Below, piece by piece: positions 23,430 to 31,291 of a stretch of 39,806 bases of DNA (position 1 is its first letter; each line of letters opens with the position of its first letter). The notes under the pieces were generated by a model, which was not told the origin of the DNA, did not search any database, and saw only the letters and a list, made by a program, of their open reading frames with translations. Both the position numbers and the translations under genes were made by a program. The stretch is from Streptomyces griseus. GTDB lineage: Bacteria > Actinomycetota > Actinomycetes > Streptomycetales > Streptomycetaceae. Where the stretch lies: NCBI GenBank assembly GCA_002154345.1, contig MUNB01000150.1:1-39806 (forward strand). The letters are read 5' to 3'.

Positions 23430-24113
23430 ATGACATCGCACTCCCGTTCGCCCCGGCTCCGGCCCCTCCTCCTGACCCTGCCGCTGACGCTGGCACTGGC
23501 CCTGGCGGCGACCGGCTGCGGCACCGAGCCGCCGCCCGACACGATGGCGGCGGGCCGGAGTTCCTCGGACGGCCCGGCGCCGGACCGGGCGGAGCTGGAG
23601 GCGCGGGCGAGCGCCGCGCAGCTCGTCACGGAGCATGTGTGGGTGACCGAGGCCGCGGGCTACGCCCTGGCGCGCCAGTCGGTCGGGGTGCTCGGCGACG
23701 ACGGGTTCAGCAGCTCCTACACCGCGCCGGACGGCGGAACGCTCCGGCTGTCGGTGGAGCGCCGCCCGCACGCCGAGGCCGACTGTGCGGAGGGCTCCGC
23801 GGCCGCAAGCGGTCAGGAGCCCCTGGTGACGTGCGAGCGGGACGGCGAACAGTGGTACCGGGCCACGGAGTCGGGCCATGCGTACGCCTGGGAGCAGGGC
23901 GAACTCGTGGTCACGGTGAGCGGGCCGCGCGACAAGCCGGACCGGGCGACGCTGCGTTCGGCGGCGCTGGCCGCCCACCGCGCCGACGACCGGGAACTGG
24001 ACCGGGTGCTGCCGCCGGCCGGGGAGGCCGCAGGACAGCAGCCGGTCGAACGCGGCGATCTGCCGCCGGTGGGCGACGGCGCGCCGAACAACGATGTGGG
24101 AGCGAGTGGCTGA
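23430..24113 (+). CDS. putative secreted lipoprotein of unknown function
   Basis: 227 residues from ATG 23430 (an ATG at 23394 would add 12). The signal peptide has the basic region SHSRSPRLRP, a Leu/Ala-rich core and the lipobox LAATGC, then a Pro/Ser/Asp-rich linker. The mature part has two regions resembling short beta-rich repeats (WVTEAAGYALARQSVGVLGD and CERDGEQWYRATESGHAYAWEQGELVVTVSG) and two further cysteines (in EADCAEG and VTCERDG) that could form a disulfide. The C-terminal ~40 residues look disordered. I recognise no family. The stop overlaps the GNAT start (TGATG). Confidence 0.83.
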   Translation: MTSHSRSPRLRPLLLTLPLTLALALAATGCGTEPPPDTMAAGRSSSDGPAPDRAELEARASAAQLVTEHVWVTEAAGYALARQSVGVLGDDGFSSSYTAPDGGTLRLSVERRPHAEADCAEGSAAASGQEPLVTCERDGEQWYRATESGHAYAWEQGELVVTVSGPRDKPDRATLRSAALAAHRADDRELDRVLPPAGEAAGQQPVERGDLPPVGDGAPNNDVGASG

Positions 24114-24622
24114 TGGATCTGACGATCAGAGTGGCGGAACCCGCCGAGTACGCCGTGCTCGGCGGGATCATCGCCGAGGCGTATCTCGGCGACGATCTGC
24201 TGGACGGCCCGCAGGACCCGTATCTGCTCAAGCTGCGGGCGGTGGAACAGCGGGCGGCCGAGGCGGAGGTGTTGGTCGCGCTCGACGCGGACGGGACGGT
24301 GCTCGGCGGTGTGACGTATGCCGCTCCCGGCACGCCGTGGCGCGACATCGCCGGTCCGGACGAGGCCGAATTCCGGATGCTGGCCGTGGCCCGCGCGGGG
24401 CGCGGACGGGGCGTGGGTGAGGCTCTCGTGCGGGCGTGCATCGAGCGGGCCCGGTCCGCCGACGGGGTCCGGGCGCTGGTGCTGTCGACGCAGCCGGGCA
24501 TGCTCTCGGCCCATAGGATCTACCGTCGGCTCGGCTTTCTGCGGACCCCTGAACGGGACTGGGAGCCGGTGCCGGGCCTGCGGCTCATGACCTTCCGGCT
24601 GTGGCTGGAGGCGACGTCCTGA
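24113..24622 (+). CDS. GNAT-family N-acetyltransferase
   Basis: 169 residues. It carries the N-terminal strand-helix LTIRVAEPAEYAVLGGIIAEAY, the acetyl-CoA-binding motif A as FRMLAVARAGRGRGVGEALVRAC (with R-G-R-G-V-G), and motif B in MLSAHRIYRRLGFLRTPERDW. The substrate cannot be predicted. Translation is coupled to the lipoprotein gene by a one-base overlap. Confidence 0.88.
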   Translation: MDLTIRVAEPAEYAVLGGIIAEAYLGDDLLDGPQDPYLLKLRAVEQRAAEAEVLVALDADGTVLGGVTYAAPGTPWRDIAGPDEAEFRMLAVARAGRGRGVGEALVRACIERARSADGVRALVLSTQPGMLSAHRIYRRLGFLRTPERDWEPVPGLRLMTFRLWLEATS

Positions 24623-24643
24623 GGGGCTCATGAAATCGATGCG

Positions 24644-24691
24644 ACACAACATGTGGGGGCCGCAGCATCTGGCGGCCCCCACATGTATGCT
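24644..24691. promoter_or_regulatory. possible tandem NrdR boxes within a 15-bp hairpin
   Basis: Two ACATGT cores at 24649-24654 and 24681-24686 lie 32 bp apart, the three-helical-turn spacing of paired NrdR boxes. The first is preceded by ACAC, matching the left half of the NrdR box (ACACWATATATWGTGT); the second is followed by a partial right half. The arms 24649-24663 and 24672-24686 are also perfectly complementary (15 bp, 8-nt loop), so this may instead, or in addition, be the terminator of the GNAT operon. A TATGCT at 24686-24691 could be the nrd -10. Confidence 0.5.
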
Positions 24692-24697
24692 CGACCT

Positions 24698-24799
24698 CGC
24701 TGTCGTCGCAGGGGAATCCGGTGCGAATCCGGAACTGTCCCGCAACGGTGTGATCAGTGTGTATTTGCACACCTGAAGTCCGATGACCTGCCGACAGCG
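24698..24799 (+). ncRNA. cobalamin (AdoCbl) riboswitch of nrdAB
   Basis: Conserved aptamer parts are present in order. P1 is formed by CGCTGTCG (24698-24705) with CGACAGCG (24792-24799). The core GGGAATCCGGTG...AATCCGG...CTGTCCCGCAACGGT spans about 24711-24748, and the B12 box AGTCCGATGACCTGCC lies just before the P1 3' strand. Directly after, an 8-bp hairpin (24799-24806 with 24817-24824) shares a base with P1 and could be the switching element. In S. coelicolor B12 shuts off the B12-independent class Ia reductase through such a riboswitch. The non-coding rest to 24946 is expression platform and leader. Confidence 0.92.
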
Positions 24800-24946
24800 C
24801 GTCCGGATCGACCGAACCGGACGCCAGACGTCCGGGCCTCGCGGATAGGCCGGTGGACGCCGTCAGTTGTGCTGCCCCGCCCCGGGCTTCGCGCTGCCCG
24901 GCTTCCCCGCCTGCCGCAGGCCCCCTGCCGAGCGAGGGAAAGCCCA

Positions 24947-27361
24947 GTGACCATCGCGCCCGCCGATCCGGTTTCAGCCACCGAATCCGCCGAGTCCACC
25001 ACGGCCGGGAACGCCCCGAACGACGGACCCGGGACCGCTTTGCTGCGGACCCTGACCGACCTCACCGTCGATCTGCCCGACACCGACCCCGGCCGGGTCG
25101 CCGCCGCCGCGCTGCGCGGGCGCAACGCCCGTTCCGACGAGGCCGAGTTGCGCTCGCTGGCCACCGAGGCCGCCGCGGGGCTGATCTCCGAGGACCCGGC
25201 GTACTCCCGGCTGGCCGCCCGGCTGCTGACCCGCACGATCGCGGACGAGGCCGCGGGACAGGGCGCGACGTCCTTCTCCGCCTCGGTCGCCGTCGGGCAC
25301 CGCGAGGGCCTGATCGCCGACCGCACCGCCGCTTTCGTGGCGCTGCACGCGGCCGCGCTCGACCAGCTCGTCGAGCAGGCCCTGGCGGACGGCGCCGACG
25401 ACCGCTTCGGCTACTTCGGCCTGCGGACGCTGCACAGCCGTTACCTCCTGCGCCACCCGATCACCCGCCAGGTCATCGAGACCCCGCAGCACTTCATGCT
25501 GCGCGTGGCCGCGGGCCTCGCCGAGGACGAGTCGGTGCGGGCGCTGGACGAGGTCGCCGCGCTCTACGGGCTGATGAGCAAGCTGGACTACCTCCCCTCC
25601 TCCCCCACCCTCTTCAACTCCGGCACCCGGCACCCGCAGATGTCCTCCTGCTATCTGCTGGACTCGCCGAAGGACGAGCTGGACTCGATCTACGATCGCT
25701 ACCACCAGGTGGCGCGGCTCTCCAAGCACGCGGGCGGCATCGGTCTGTCGTACTCCCGCATCCGTGCCCGGGGTTCGCTGATCCGGGGCACCAACGGGCA
25801 CTCCAACGGCATCGTGCCGTTCCTCAAGACGCTGGACGCCTCCGTCGCGGCGGTGAACCAGGGTGGCCGGCGCAAGGGCGCGGCGGCGGTCTACCTGGAG
25901 ACCTGGCACGCGGACATCGAGGAGTTCCTGGAGCTCCGCGACAACACCGGCGAGGACCAGCGGCGTACGCACAACCTGAACCTGGCGCACTGGATCCCGG
26001 ACGAGTTCATGCGCCGGGTCGACGCGGACACCGAGTGGTCGCTGTTCTCCCCTGCGGACGTGCCCGAGCTGGTCGACCTGTGGGGCGACGCGTTCGACGC
26101 GGCCTACCGCGCGGCCGAGGCCAAGGGTCTGGCCCGCAGGACGATTCCGGCGCGTGAGCTGTACGGCCGGATGATGCGGACCCTCGCGCAGACCGGTCAG
26201 GGCTGGATGACGTTCAAGGACGCCTCCAACCGGACCGCGAACCAGACCGCCGAGCCGGGCCGGGTCGTGCACTCCTCGAACCTGTGCACGGAGATCCTGG
26301 AGGTCACCGACGACGGCGAGACGGCCGTCTGCAACCTGGGCTCGGTCAACCTCGGCGCGTTCGTCGCGAACGGCTCGATCGACTGGGAGCGCCTGGACGC
26401 CACCGTGCGTACGGCGGTGACCTTCCTGGACCGGGTCGTCGACATCAACTTCTACCCGACCGAGCAGGCCGGGAACTCCAACTCCCGCTGGCGGCCGGTC
26501 GGCCTGGGTGCGATGGGCCTCCAGGACGTCTTCTTCCAGCTGCGCCTGCCGTTCGACTCGCCCGAGGCCCGCGCGCTCTCCACGAAGATCTCCGAGCGCA
26601 TCATGCTGGCCGCGTACGAGGCCTCCTGCGACCTCGCCGAGCGCTCGGGCCCGCTGCCGGCCTGGTCCGAGACGCGTGCCGCGCGCGGTGTGCTGCACCC
26701 GGACCACTACGACACCGAGCTGAACTGGCCGGAGCGCTGGGACGCCCTGCGCGCCCGGGTCGCGAAGACCGGTATGCGCAACTCGCTGCTGCTCGCCATC
26801 GCGCCGACCGCGACGATCGCCTCGATCGCCGGGGTGTACGAGTGCATCGAGCCGCAGGTCTCCAACCTGTTCAAGCGCGAGACGCTCAGCGGTGAGTTCC
26901 TCCAGGTCAACGCCTACCTGGTGGAAGAGCTGAAGAAGCTCGGCGTGTGGGACGCCCGCACCCGTGAGGCGCTGCGCGAGGCCAGCGGCTCCGTGCAGGG
27001 CTTCGCGTGGATCCCCGAGGACGTGCGGGCGCTGTACCGCACGGCGTGGGAGATCCCGCAGCGCGGTCTGATCGACATGGCGGCGGCCCGTACGCCGTTC
27101 CTCGACCAGAGCCAGTCGCTCAACCTGTTCCTGGAGACGCCGACGATCGGCAAGCTCTCCTCGATGTACGCGTACGCCTGGAAGCAGGGGCTGAAGACGA
27201 CGTACTACCTGCGTTCGCGCCCGGCGACCCGGATCGCCCGTGCCGCGTCCGGCCAGGCGGCGGCCGCCGCCCCCATTCCCGTACAGCAGGCTTCGGCTCC
27301 CGACGCGGACGCCATCGCCTGCTCTCTCGAAAACCCCGAGTCCTGCGAGGCCTGCCAGTAA
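24947..27361 (+). CDS. nrdA: class Ia ribonucleotide reductase, large subunit
   Basis: 804 residues from GTG 24947 with GAGGGAA upstream. The frame is open further 5', but that part is the riboswitch. After about 40 low-complexity residues comes the catalytic barrel: SSPTLFNSGTRHPQMSSCYLL (first redox cysteine), SNGIVPFLKTLDASVAAVNQGGRRKGA, SSNLCTEILE (active-site N-x-C-x-E), TAVCNLGSVNLG (second redox cysteine), APTATIASIAGV, and the radical-transfer tyrosines in KTTYYLRSR. The C-terminal tail ends in ESCEACQ, the shuttle thiols. It reduces ribonucleotides aerobically with NrdB. The stop overlaps nrdB by one base (TAATG). Confidence 0.96.
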   Translation: MTIAPADPVSATESAESTTAGNAPNDGPGTALLRTLTDLTVDLPDTDPGRVAAAALRGRNARSDEAELRSLATEAAAGLISEDPAYSRLAARLLTRTIADEAAGQGATSFSASVAVGHREGLIADRTAAFVALHAAALDQLVEQALADGADDRFGYFGLRTLHSRYLLRHPITRQVIETPQHFMLRVAAGLAEDESVRALDEVAALYGLMSKLDYLPSSPTLFNSGTRHPQMSSCYLLDSPKDELDSIYDRYHQVARLSKHAGGIGLSYSRIRARGSLIRGTNGHSNGIVPFLKTLDASVAAVNQGGRRKGAAAVYLETWHADIEEFLELRDNTGEDQRRTHNLNLAHWIPDEFMRRVDADTEWSLFSPADVPELVDLWGDAFDAAYRAAEAKGLARRTIPARELYGRMMRTLAQTGQGWMTFKDASNRTANQTAEPGRVVHSSNLCTEILEVTDDGETAVCNLGSVNLGAFVANGSIDWERLDATVRTAVTFLDRVVDINFYPTEQAGNSNSRWRPVGLGAMGLQDVFFQLRLPFDSPEARALSTKISERIMLAAYEASCDLAERSGPLPAWSETRAARGVLHPDHYDTELNWPERWDALRARVAKTGMRNSLLLAIAPTATIASIAGVYECIEPQVSNLFKRETLSGEFLQVNAYLVEELKKLGVWDARTREALREASGSVQGFAWIPEDVRALYRTAWEIPQRGLIDMAAARTPFLDQSQSLNLFLETPTIGKLSSMYAYAWKQGLKTTYYLRSRPATRIARAASGQAAAAAPIPVQQASAPDADAIACSLENPESCEACQ

Positions 27362-28380
27362 TGAGCACCACCAACGAAGAGAAGAACCTGCTCGACCCGG
27401 GATTCGAGCTGACCCTGCGTCCCATGCGCTACCCGGACTTCTACGAGCGCTACCGGGACGCGATCAAGAACACCTGGACCGTCGAGGAGGTCGACCTCCA
27501 CTCGGACGTCGCCGACCTCGCGAAGCTGTCGCCGGGTGAGCAGCACATGATCGGCCGGCTGGTGGCGTTCTTCGCGACCGGTGACTCGATCGTCTCGAAC
27601 AACCTCGTGCTGACGCTGTACAAGCACATCAACTCCCCCGAGGCGCGGCTGTATCTGTCGCGGCAGCTCTTCGAGGAGGCCGTGCACGTCCAGTTCTATC
27701 TGACGCTGCTGGACACCTATCTGCCCGACCCGGACGACCGGGCGGCGGCGTTCGACGCGGTCGAGGAGATCCCCTCGATCCGGGAGAAGGCCCAGTTCTG
27801 CTTCAAGTGGATGGACTCGGTCGAGAAGATCGACCGGCTGGAGACGAAGGCCGACCGCCGTCGCTTCCTGCTGAACCTGATCTGCTTCGCGGCGTGCATC
27901 GAGGGCCTGTTCTTCTACGGTGCGTTCGCCTACGTGTACTGGTTCCGCTCGCGCGGTCTGCTGCACGGTCTCGCCACGGGCACCAACTGGGTGTTCCGTG
28001 ACGAGACGATGCACATGAACTTCGCGTTCGAGGTCGTGGACACCGTCCGCAAGGAGGAGCCGGAGCTCTTCGACGACGCGCTCCAGCAGCAGGTCACCGA
28101 CATGCTGAAGGAAGCGGTCGAGGCGGAGCTGCAGTTCGGCCGCGACCTGTGCGGCGAGGGCCTGCCGGGCATGAACACCGAGTCGATGCGCCAGTACCTG
28201 GAGTGCGTCGCCGACCAGCGGCTCGCCCGCCTCGGCTTCCCGACGGTGTACGGCTCGGAGAACCCGTTCTCCTTCATGGAGCTCCAGGGCGTCCAGGAGC
28301 TGACGAACTTCTTCGAGCGCCGCCCGTCCGCCTACCAGGTGGCGGTCGAGGGCTCGGTCGCGTTCGACGACGACTTCTAG
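27361..28380 (+). CDS. nrdB: class Ia ribonucleotide reductase, radical-generating small subunit
   Basis: 339 residues. The dimetal-site helices are visible: LSPGEQHMIGRLVAFFATGD (E-x-x-x region), RQLFEEAVHVQFY (E-E-x-x-H) and FRDETMHMNFAFEVVD (D-E-x-x-H). The C-terminal acidic/aromatic tail ends in GSVAFDDDF, which docks on NrdA. It forms the tyrosyl radical or metal cofactor for the reductase. The ATG overlaps the nrdA stop, so the two subunits are made together and both fall under the B12 riboswitch. Confidence 0.96.
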   Translation: MSTTNEEKNLLDPGFELTLRPMRYPDFYERYRDAIKNTWTVEEVDLHSDVADLAKLSPGEQHMIGRLVAFFATGDSIVSNNLVLTLYKHINSPEARLYLSRQLFEEAVHVQFYLTLLDTYLPDPDDRAAAFDAVEEIPSIREKAQFCFKWMDSVEKIDRLETKADRRRFLLNLICFAACIEGLFFYGAFAYVYWFRSRGLLHGLATGTNWVFRDETMHMNFAFEVVDTVRKEEPELFDDALQQQVTDMLKEAVEAELQFGRDLCGEGLPGMNTESMRQYLECVADQRLARLGFPTVYGSENPFSFMELQGVQELTNFFERRPSAYQVAVEGSVAFDDDF

Positions 28381-28592
28381 ACCCTGACCCAGATCCTCGG
28401 GTGAGGGCGCCGCGTGGCCGTGACAGGCCGCGCGGCGCTTTCCGTTTCCGGGGGTCCGGCCGCCCGCCGGCCGCGTTCCGCCTCGCGCAGCTGGCGGTCG
28501 ATCCGGCGTTCGCGGGCGGAGCCGAGGGCGACGGGCGCGAGGACGAGGGCGAAAAGTGCCGCTACGACCAGGTAGTTCAGGAATGTGTTCAT
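28377..28592 (-). CDS. small single-span membrane protein, hypothetical
   Basis: 71 residues if started at the ATG at 28592: MNTFLNYLVVAALFALVLAP forms one membrane helix, followed by the positively charged ERRIDRQLREAERGRR and a Pro/Thr/Arg-rich tail. A 17-residue longer form begins at 28643. It is antisense in the gap between nrdB and nrdS, its tail overlaps the nrdB stop, and it reads through the hairpin at 28407-28438. The plausible membrane topology favours a real gene, but I know no family. Confidence 0.5.
   Translation of the reverse strand: MNTFLNYLVVAALFALVLAPVALGSARERRIDRQLREAERGRRAAGPPETESAARPVTATRRPHPRIWVRV
28407..28438 (+). terminator. hairpin downstream of nrdB
   Basis: A 13-pair stem (28407-28419 with 28426-28438, one G-U pair), 6-nt loop, followed by TTTCC, 26 bp after the nrdB stop. 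It would end or reduce read-through into nrdS. Confidence 0.7.
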
Positions 28593-28673
28593 GCCTCTAC
28601 TCTGGCCCGCCCGGACGAAAAACATCAGTGGCAGGACTGCCATGGGGCATCAAATAGCTGCCACACTCACTCC

Positions 28674-29654
28674 ATGCTGACCAATGTCGCCGCCCTCCTC
28701 CTCGACGAGGTCCATCCCTTCGAACTCGGCGTCCTGTGCGAGGTGTTCGGACTGGACCGCAGCGACGAGGGCCTGCCGGTGCACGACTTCGCGGTGGTCT
28801 CCGCCGAGGGCCCCGTCCTGAACACCCACGCGGGCTTCACCATCACCACGCCGCACGGTCTGGAGCGGCTGGAGGAGGCCGACCTCATCGCCGTGCCCGC
28901 GGGCAGCCACTTCATGCGGCGGGAGTATCCGGAGGAGGTCCTCGACGCGCTGCGCCGGGCCGTGGAGCGCGGCTCGCGGGTGCTGAGCGTCTGCTCGGGG
29001 GCGTACGTCCTCGGCGCGGCCGGTCTGCTGGACGGCCGCCGCTGCACCACCCACTGGCGGCACGCGGCGGAGCTGTCCCGGCGCTACCCGAAGGCGGTCG
29101 TCGAGCCGGACGTGCTGTACGTGGACGAGGGCCCGGTGATCAGCTCGGCGGGCACCGCCGCCGGGATCGACGCCTGCCTGCACCTGATCCGGCAGGAGTA
29201 CGGCCAGGACGCGGCCAACACCCTGGCCCGGCGCATGGTGGTGCCGCCGCACCGGGACGGCGGGCAGGCCCAGTACATCAGCCGCCCGCTGCCCCGGAAC
29301 GCCTGCGACACCGTCGGCTCCACGCTGGCCTGGATGGAGCAGCACCTCGACCAGGAGATGAGCGTGGAACAGCTGGCGGCGCAGGCGCACATGTCGCCGC
29401 GCACCTTCGCCCGGCGGTTCCAGCAGGAGACCGGGACCACGCCCTACCGCTGGCTGCTGCGGCAGCGGGTCCTGCTGGCCCAGCACCTGCTGGAGACCTC
29501 CGACCGGACGATCGACACGATCGCGGGCCAGACGGGCTTCGGTACGGCGGCGACGCTGCGACACCAGTTCGTGCGGTCACTGGGCACCACGCCGAACGCC
29601 TACCGCCGTACGTTCCGTGGCCCTGCGGCCACGGCCGTGCCCGACGTCGCCTGA
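28674..29654 (+). CDS. nrdS: NrdS, GlxA-type AraC-family regulator
   Basis: 326 residues. An N-terminal DJ-1/PfpI-like domain (VAALLLDEVHPFELGVLCEVFGLDRS, LIAVPAGSHF, the nucleophile-elbow-like LSVCSGAYVLGAAGLL and RCTTHW) is followed by a C-terminal AraC helix-turn-helix pair (MSVEQLAAQAHMSPRTFARRFQQETGTTPYRWLLRQR, then IDTIAGQTGFGTAATLRHQFVRSLGTTPNAYRR). This is the gene described as nrdS at the end of the S. coelicolor nrdABS operon. Here it is 293 bp from nrdB, with a hairpin and an antisense ORF between, so part of its expression may be independent. Confidence 0.88.
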   Translation: MLTNVAALLLDEVHPFELGVLCEVFGLDRSDEGLPVHDFAVVSAEGPVLNTHAGFTITTPHGLERLEEADLIAVPAGSHFMRREYPEEVLDALRRAVERGSRVLSVCSGAYVLGAAGLLDGRRCTTHWRHAAELSRRYPKAVVEPDVLYVDEGPVISSAGTAAGIDACLHLIRQEYGQDAANTLARRMVVPPHRDGGQAQYISRPLPRNACDTVGSTLAWMEQHLDQEMSVEQLAAQAHMSPRTFARRFQQETGTTPYRWLLRQRVLLAQHLLETSDRTIDTIAGQTGFGTAATLRHQFVRSLGTTPNAYRRTFRGPAATAVPDVA

Positions 29655-29670
29655 GAGCGGCGCGGAAGGG

Positions 29671-30408
29671 TCAGACGCCGCAACTGGGCGCGGACCAGTG
29701 GCGGTTGGGCCCCTGGTTGACGTGCACGTGGTCGTTGTGGCCGACGTAGCCCGGGCCGAGGATCCCGCGGAAGCCGTGGTAACGGGCCTGCTTGGCCAGG
29801 GTGCACAGCGAGTGCGGGGAGACCCCGAGGTCGACCGCGTCGCCGTACATGTGGCGGCTGTTGGAGGCCCCGCCGACGGCGGCGTTGCAGGAGACGGAAC
29901 GGAAGCCGCTGGTGACCCGGATGGACTTGTCGCCGAGCGCGTGGCGCAGCGCCTCCAGCTTCCACATGCTGCTCAGCGCGTTGGCCTTGGCCGTGCCCGC
30001 CGCGACCTTCCCGCCGGCCCAGGTGCTGTTGCACTTGTTGAGCTCGGGGTACGTGAAATGGATCGGCGTGCAGTCGTTGTCCTGGAGCGCGTAGAGCTTG
30101 GCCTGGGTCGCGGGTCCGGCGACCCCGTCGGCCGCCAGACCGTAGGCCGCCTGGAACCGCTTGACGGCGGCGGTGGTGGCGGGGCCGTACGAGCCGTCGA
30201 TGGCGAGCACGGAGTTGTAGCCCGGATATCCGGCCACCCTGATCTGGAGCTGGGTGACGTCGTTGCCGGTGGCGCCGGACTTCAGGGTGCGGGTCCAGGT
30301 GTAGCAGCCGTCCGCCTGCGCGGTGCTGGCGGTCAGCATCACACCACCCAAAGCGAACGAAATGGTCATGACAAGTCCGAGCAGAACGCGTGCGGTGCGT
30401 CTCAGCAC
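29671..30408 (-). CDS. secreted D-Ala-D-Ala carboxypeptidase-like M15 peptidase with peptidoglycan-binding domain
   Basis: 245 residues. The Sec signal (MLRRTARVLLGLVMTISFAL... cleaved after about AQA) is followed by a PG_binding_1 domain (SGATGNDVTQLQIRVAGYPGYN, IDGSYGPATTAAVKRFQAAYGL, GPATQAKLYAL). A Peptidase_M15 domain with its zinc ligands follows: SRHMYGDAVDLG (S-x-H-x-x-G-x-A-x-D) and HNDHVHV. Several cysteines (DGCYTW, NDCTP, NKCNS, SCNA, LCTL, SCGV) suggest disulfides. It probably trims peptidoglycan stem peptides outside the cell. It converges on nrdS with a 16-bp gap. Confidence 0.91.
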   Translation of the reverse strand: MLRRTARVLLGLVMTISFALGGVMLTASTAQADGCYTWTRTLKSGATGNDVTQLQIRVAGYPGYNSVLAIDGSYGPATTAAVKRFQAAYGLAADGVAGPATQAKLYALQDNDCTPIHFTYPELNKCNSTWAGGKVAAGTAKANALSSMWKLEALRHALGDKSIRVTSGFRSVSCNAAVGGASNSRHMYGDAVDLGVSPHSLCTLAKQARYHGFRGILGPGYVGHNDHVHVNQGPNRHWSAPSCGV

Positions 30409-30530
30409 AGGGGCCTCCCTCTGAACGTCACAGTCGATACGCGTGCGAGCCTGGCCCAGTCAGCTACGCGCGTCAACTGCCCCTGGGGAAACGGCAGTTA
30501 TCTGCCAAGAGACCCCGGGAAACGCAAACA

Positions 30531-30564
30531 GGGGCCCGGCGCCGACCAACCGGCGCCGAGCCCC
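30531..30564 (-). terminator. def terminator
   Basis: A 13-pair stem with one C-A mismatch (30531-30543 with 30552-30564) and an 8-nt loop, 14 bp beyond the def stop in the minus direction, followed by a T-rich stretch (TGTTTGCGTTT). Confidence 0.7.
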
Positions 30565-30577
30565 CGCCACGACGAAC

Positions 30578-31216
30578 TCAGCTGTTCGGGACGGTCTCGT
30601 AGCGCGGCGTGCCCTCTTCCATCTGCCGCAACGCGTCCTTGCGCTCCCGCTTGGAGAGCCGGTCGATGTAGAGGTAGCCGTACAGGTGGTCCGTCTCGTG
30701 CTGGAGGCAGCGCGCGAAGTAGCCGGTGCCCCTGACCCGGATCGGGTTGCCCTGGGCGTCCTGCCCGCGCACCACCGCGTAGTCGGGGCGGGCGAGCGAG
30801 GCGTACGCGGTCGGGACCGAGAGGCAGCCTTCGTTGGAGTCGTCGAGCACCCGCATCTCGGGGGCCAGCTCCTCCAGGACCGGGTTGCAGACGACACCGG
30901 TGTGGCGCTTGCCGTCGTCGTCCGGGCAGTCGTAGACGAAGACCTTCAGGTCCACGCCGATCTGGTTGGCCGCGAGCCCGACGCCCTCGGCCGTCTTCTG
31001 GCTGGCGAACATGTCGTCGATCAGCTGCGCCAGCTCGTCGTCGAACGCGGTGACGTCCTTGCACTCCTTGTGCAGCACCGGGTTGCCCACGACCGTGATC
31101 GGACGGGAGGTGCCGCGTGCGCGGTAGGCCGCCTCGCGCTCCTCGCAGTCCTCCGTGTCGACGATGAACCCCTCGTCGTCCACGCCGATCCGCCCGTCCG
31201 TCTCCTGCTGCGACAT
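30578..31216 (-). CDS. def: peptide deformylase
   Basis: 212 residues with all three deformylase motifs: [10 protein letters not shown] (motif 1, G-x-G-L-A-A-x-Q), EGCLSV (motif 2, with the metal-binding Cys) and QHETDHLYG (motif 3, H-E-x-D-H). An N-terminal extension of about 45 residues ([20 protein letters not shown]) precedes the usual fold. It removes the formyl group from nascent proteins. It lies 75 bp downstream of the TPR-like gene on the same strand. Confidence 0.95.
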   Translation of the reverse strand: MSQQETDGRIGVDDEGFIVDTEDCEEREAAYRARGTSRPITVVGNPVLHKECKDVTAFDDELAQLIDDMFASQKTAEGVGLAANQIGVDLKVFVYDCPDDDGKRHTGVVCNPVLEELAPEMRVLDDSNEGCLSVPTAYASLARPDYAVVRGQDAQGNPIRVRGTGYFARCLQHETDHLYGYLYIDRLSKRERKDALRQMEEGTPRYETVPNS

Positions 31217-31291
31217 GTCCGCCGTACGCCTTCCTGCAAAACCTGGGGGAACCGCACCGCGACCGGTGCGCCTACAGCCTACGGGCAGCGG

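Noticed and set aside
24653-24946. Upstream extension of nrdA
   Set aside because: It translates the hairpin and the cobalamin riboswitch; the GTG at 24947 with GAGGGAA is the sensible start.
30409-30530. ydaO (c-di-AMP) riboswitch before the M15 peptidase
   Set aside because: Streptomyces cell-wall hydrolases often have one, but I could not find its conserved core in this short leader.
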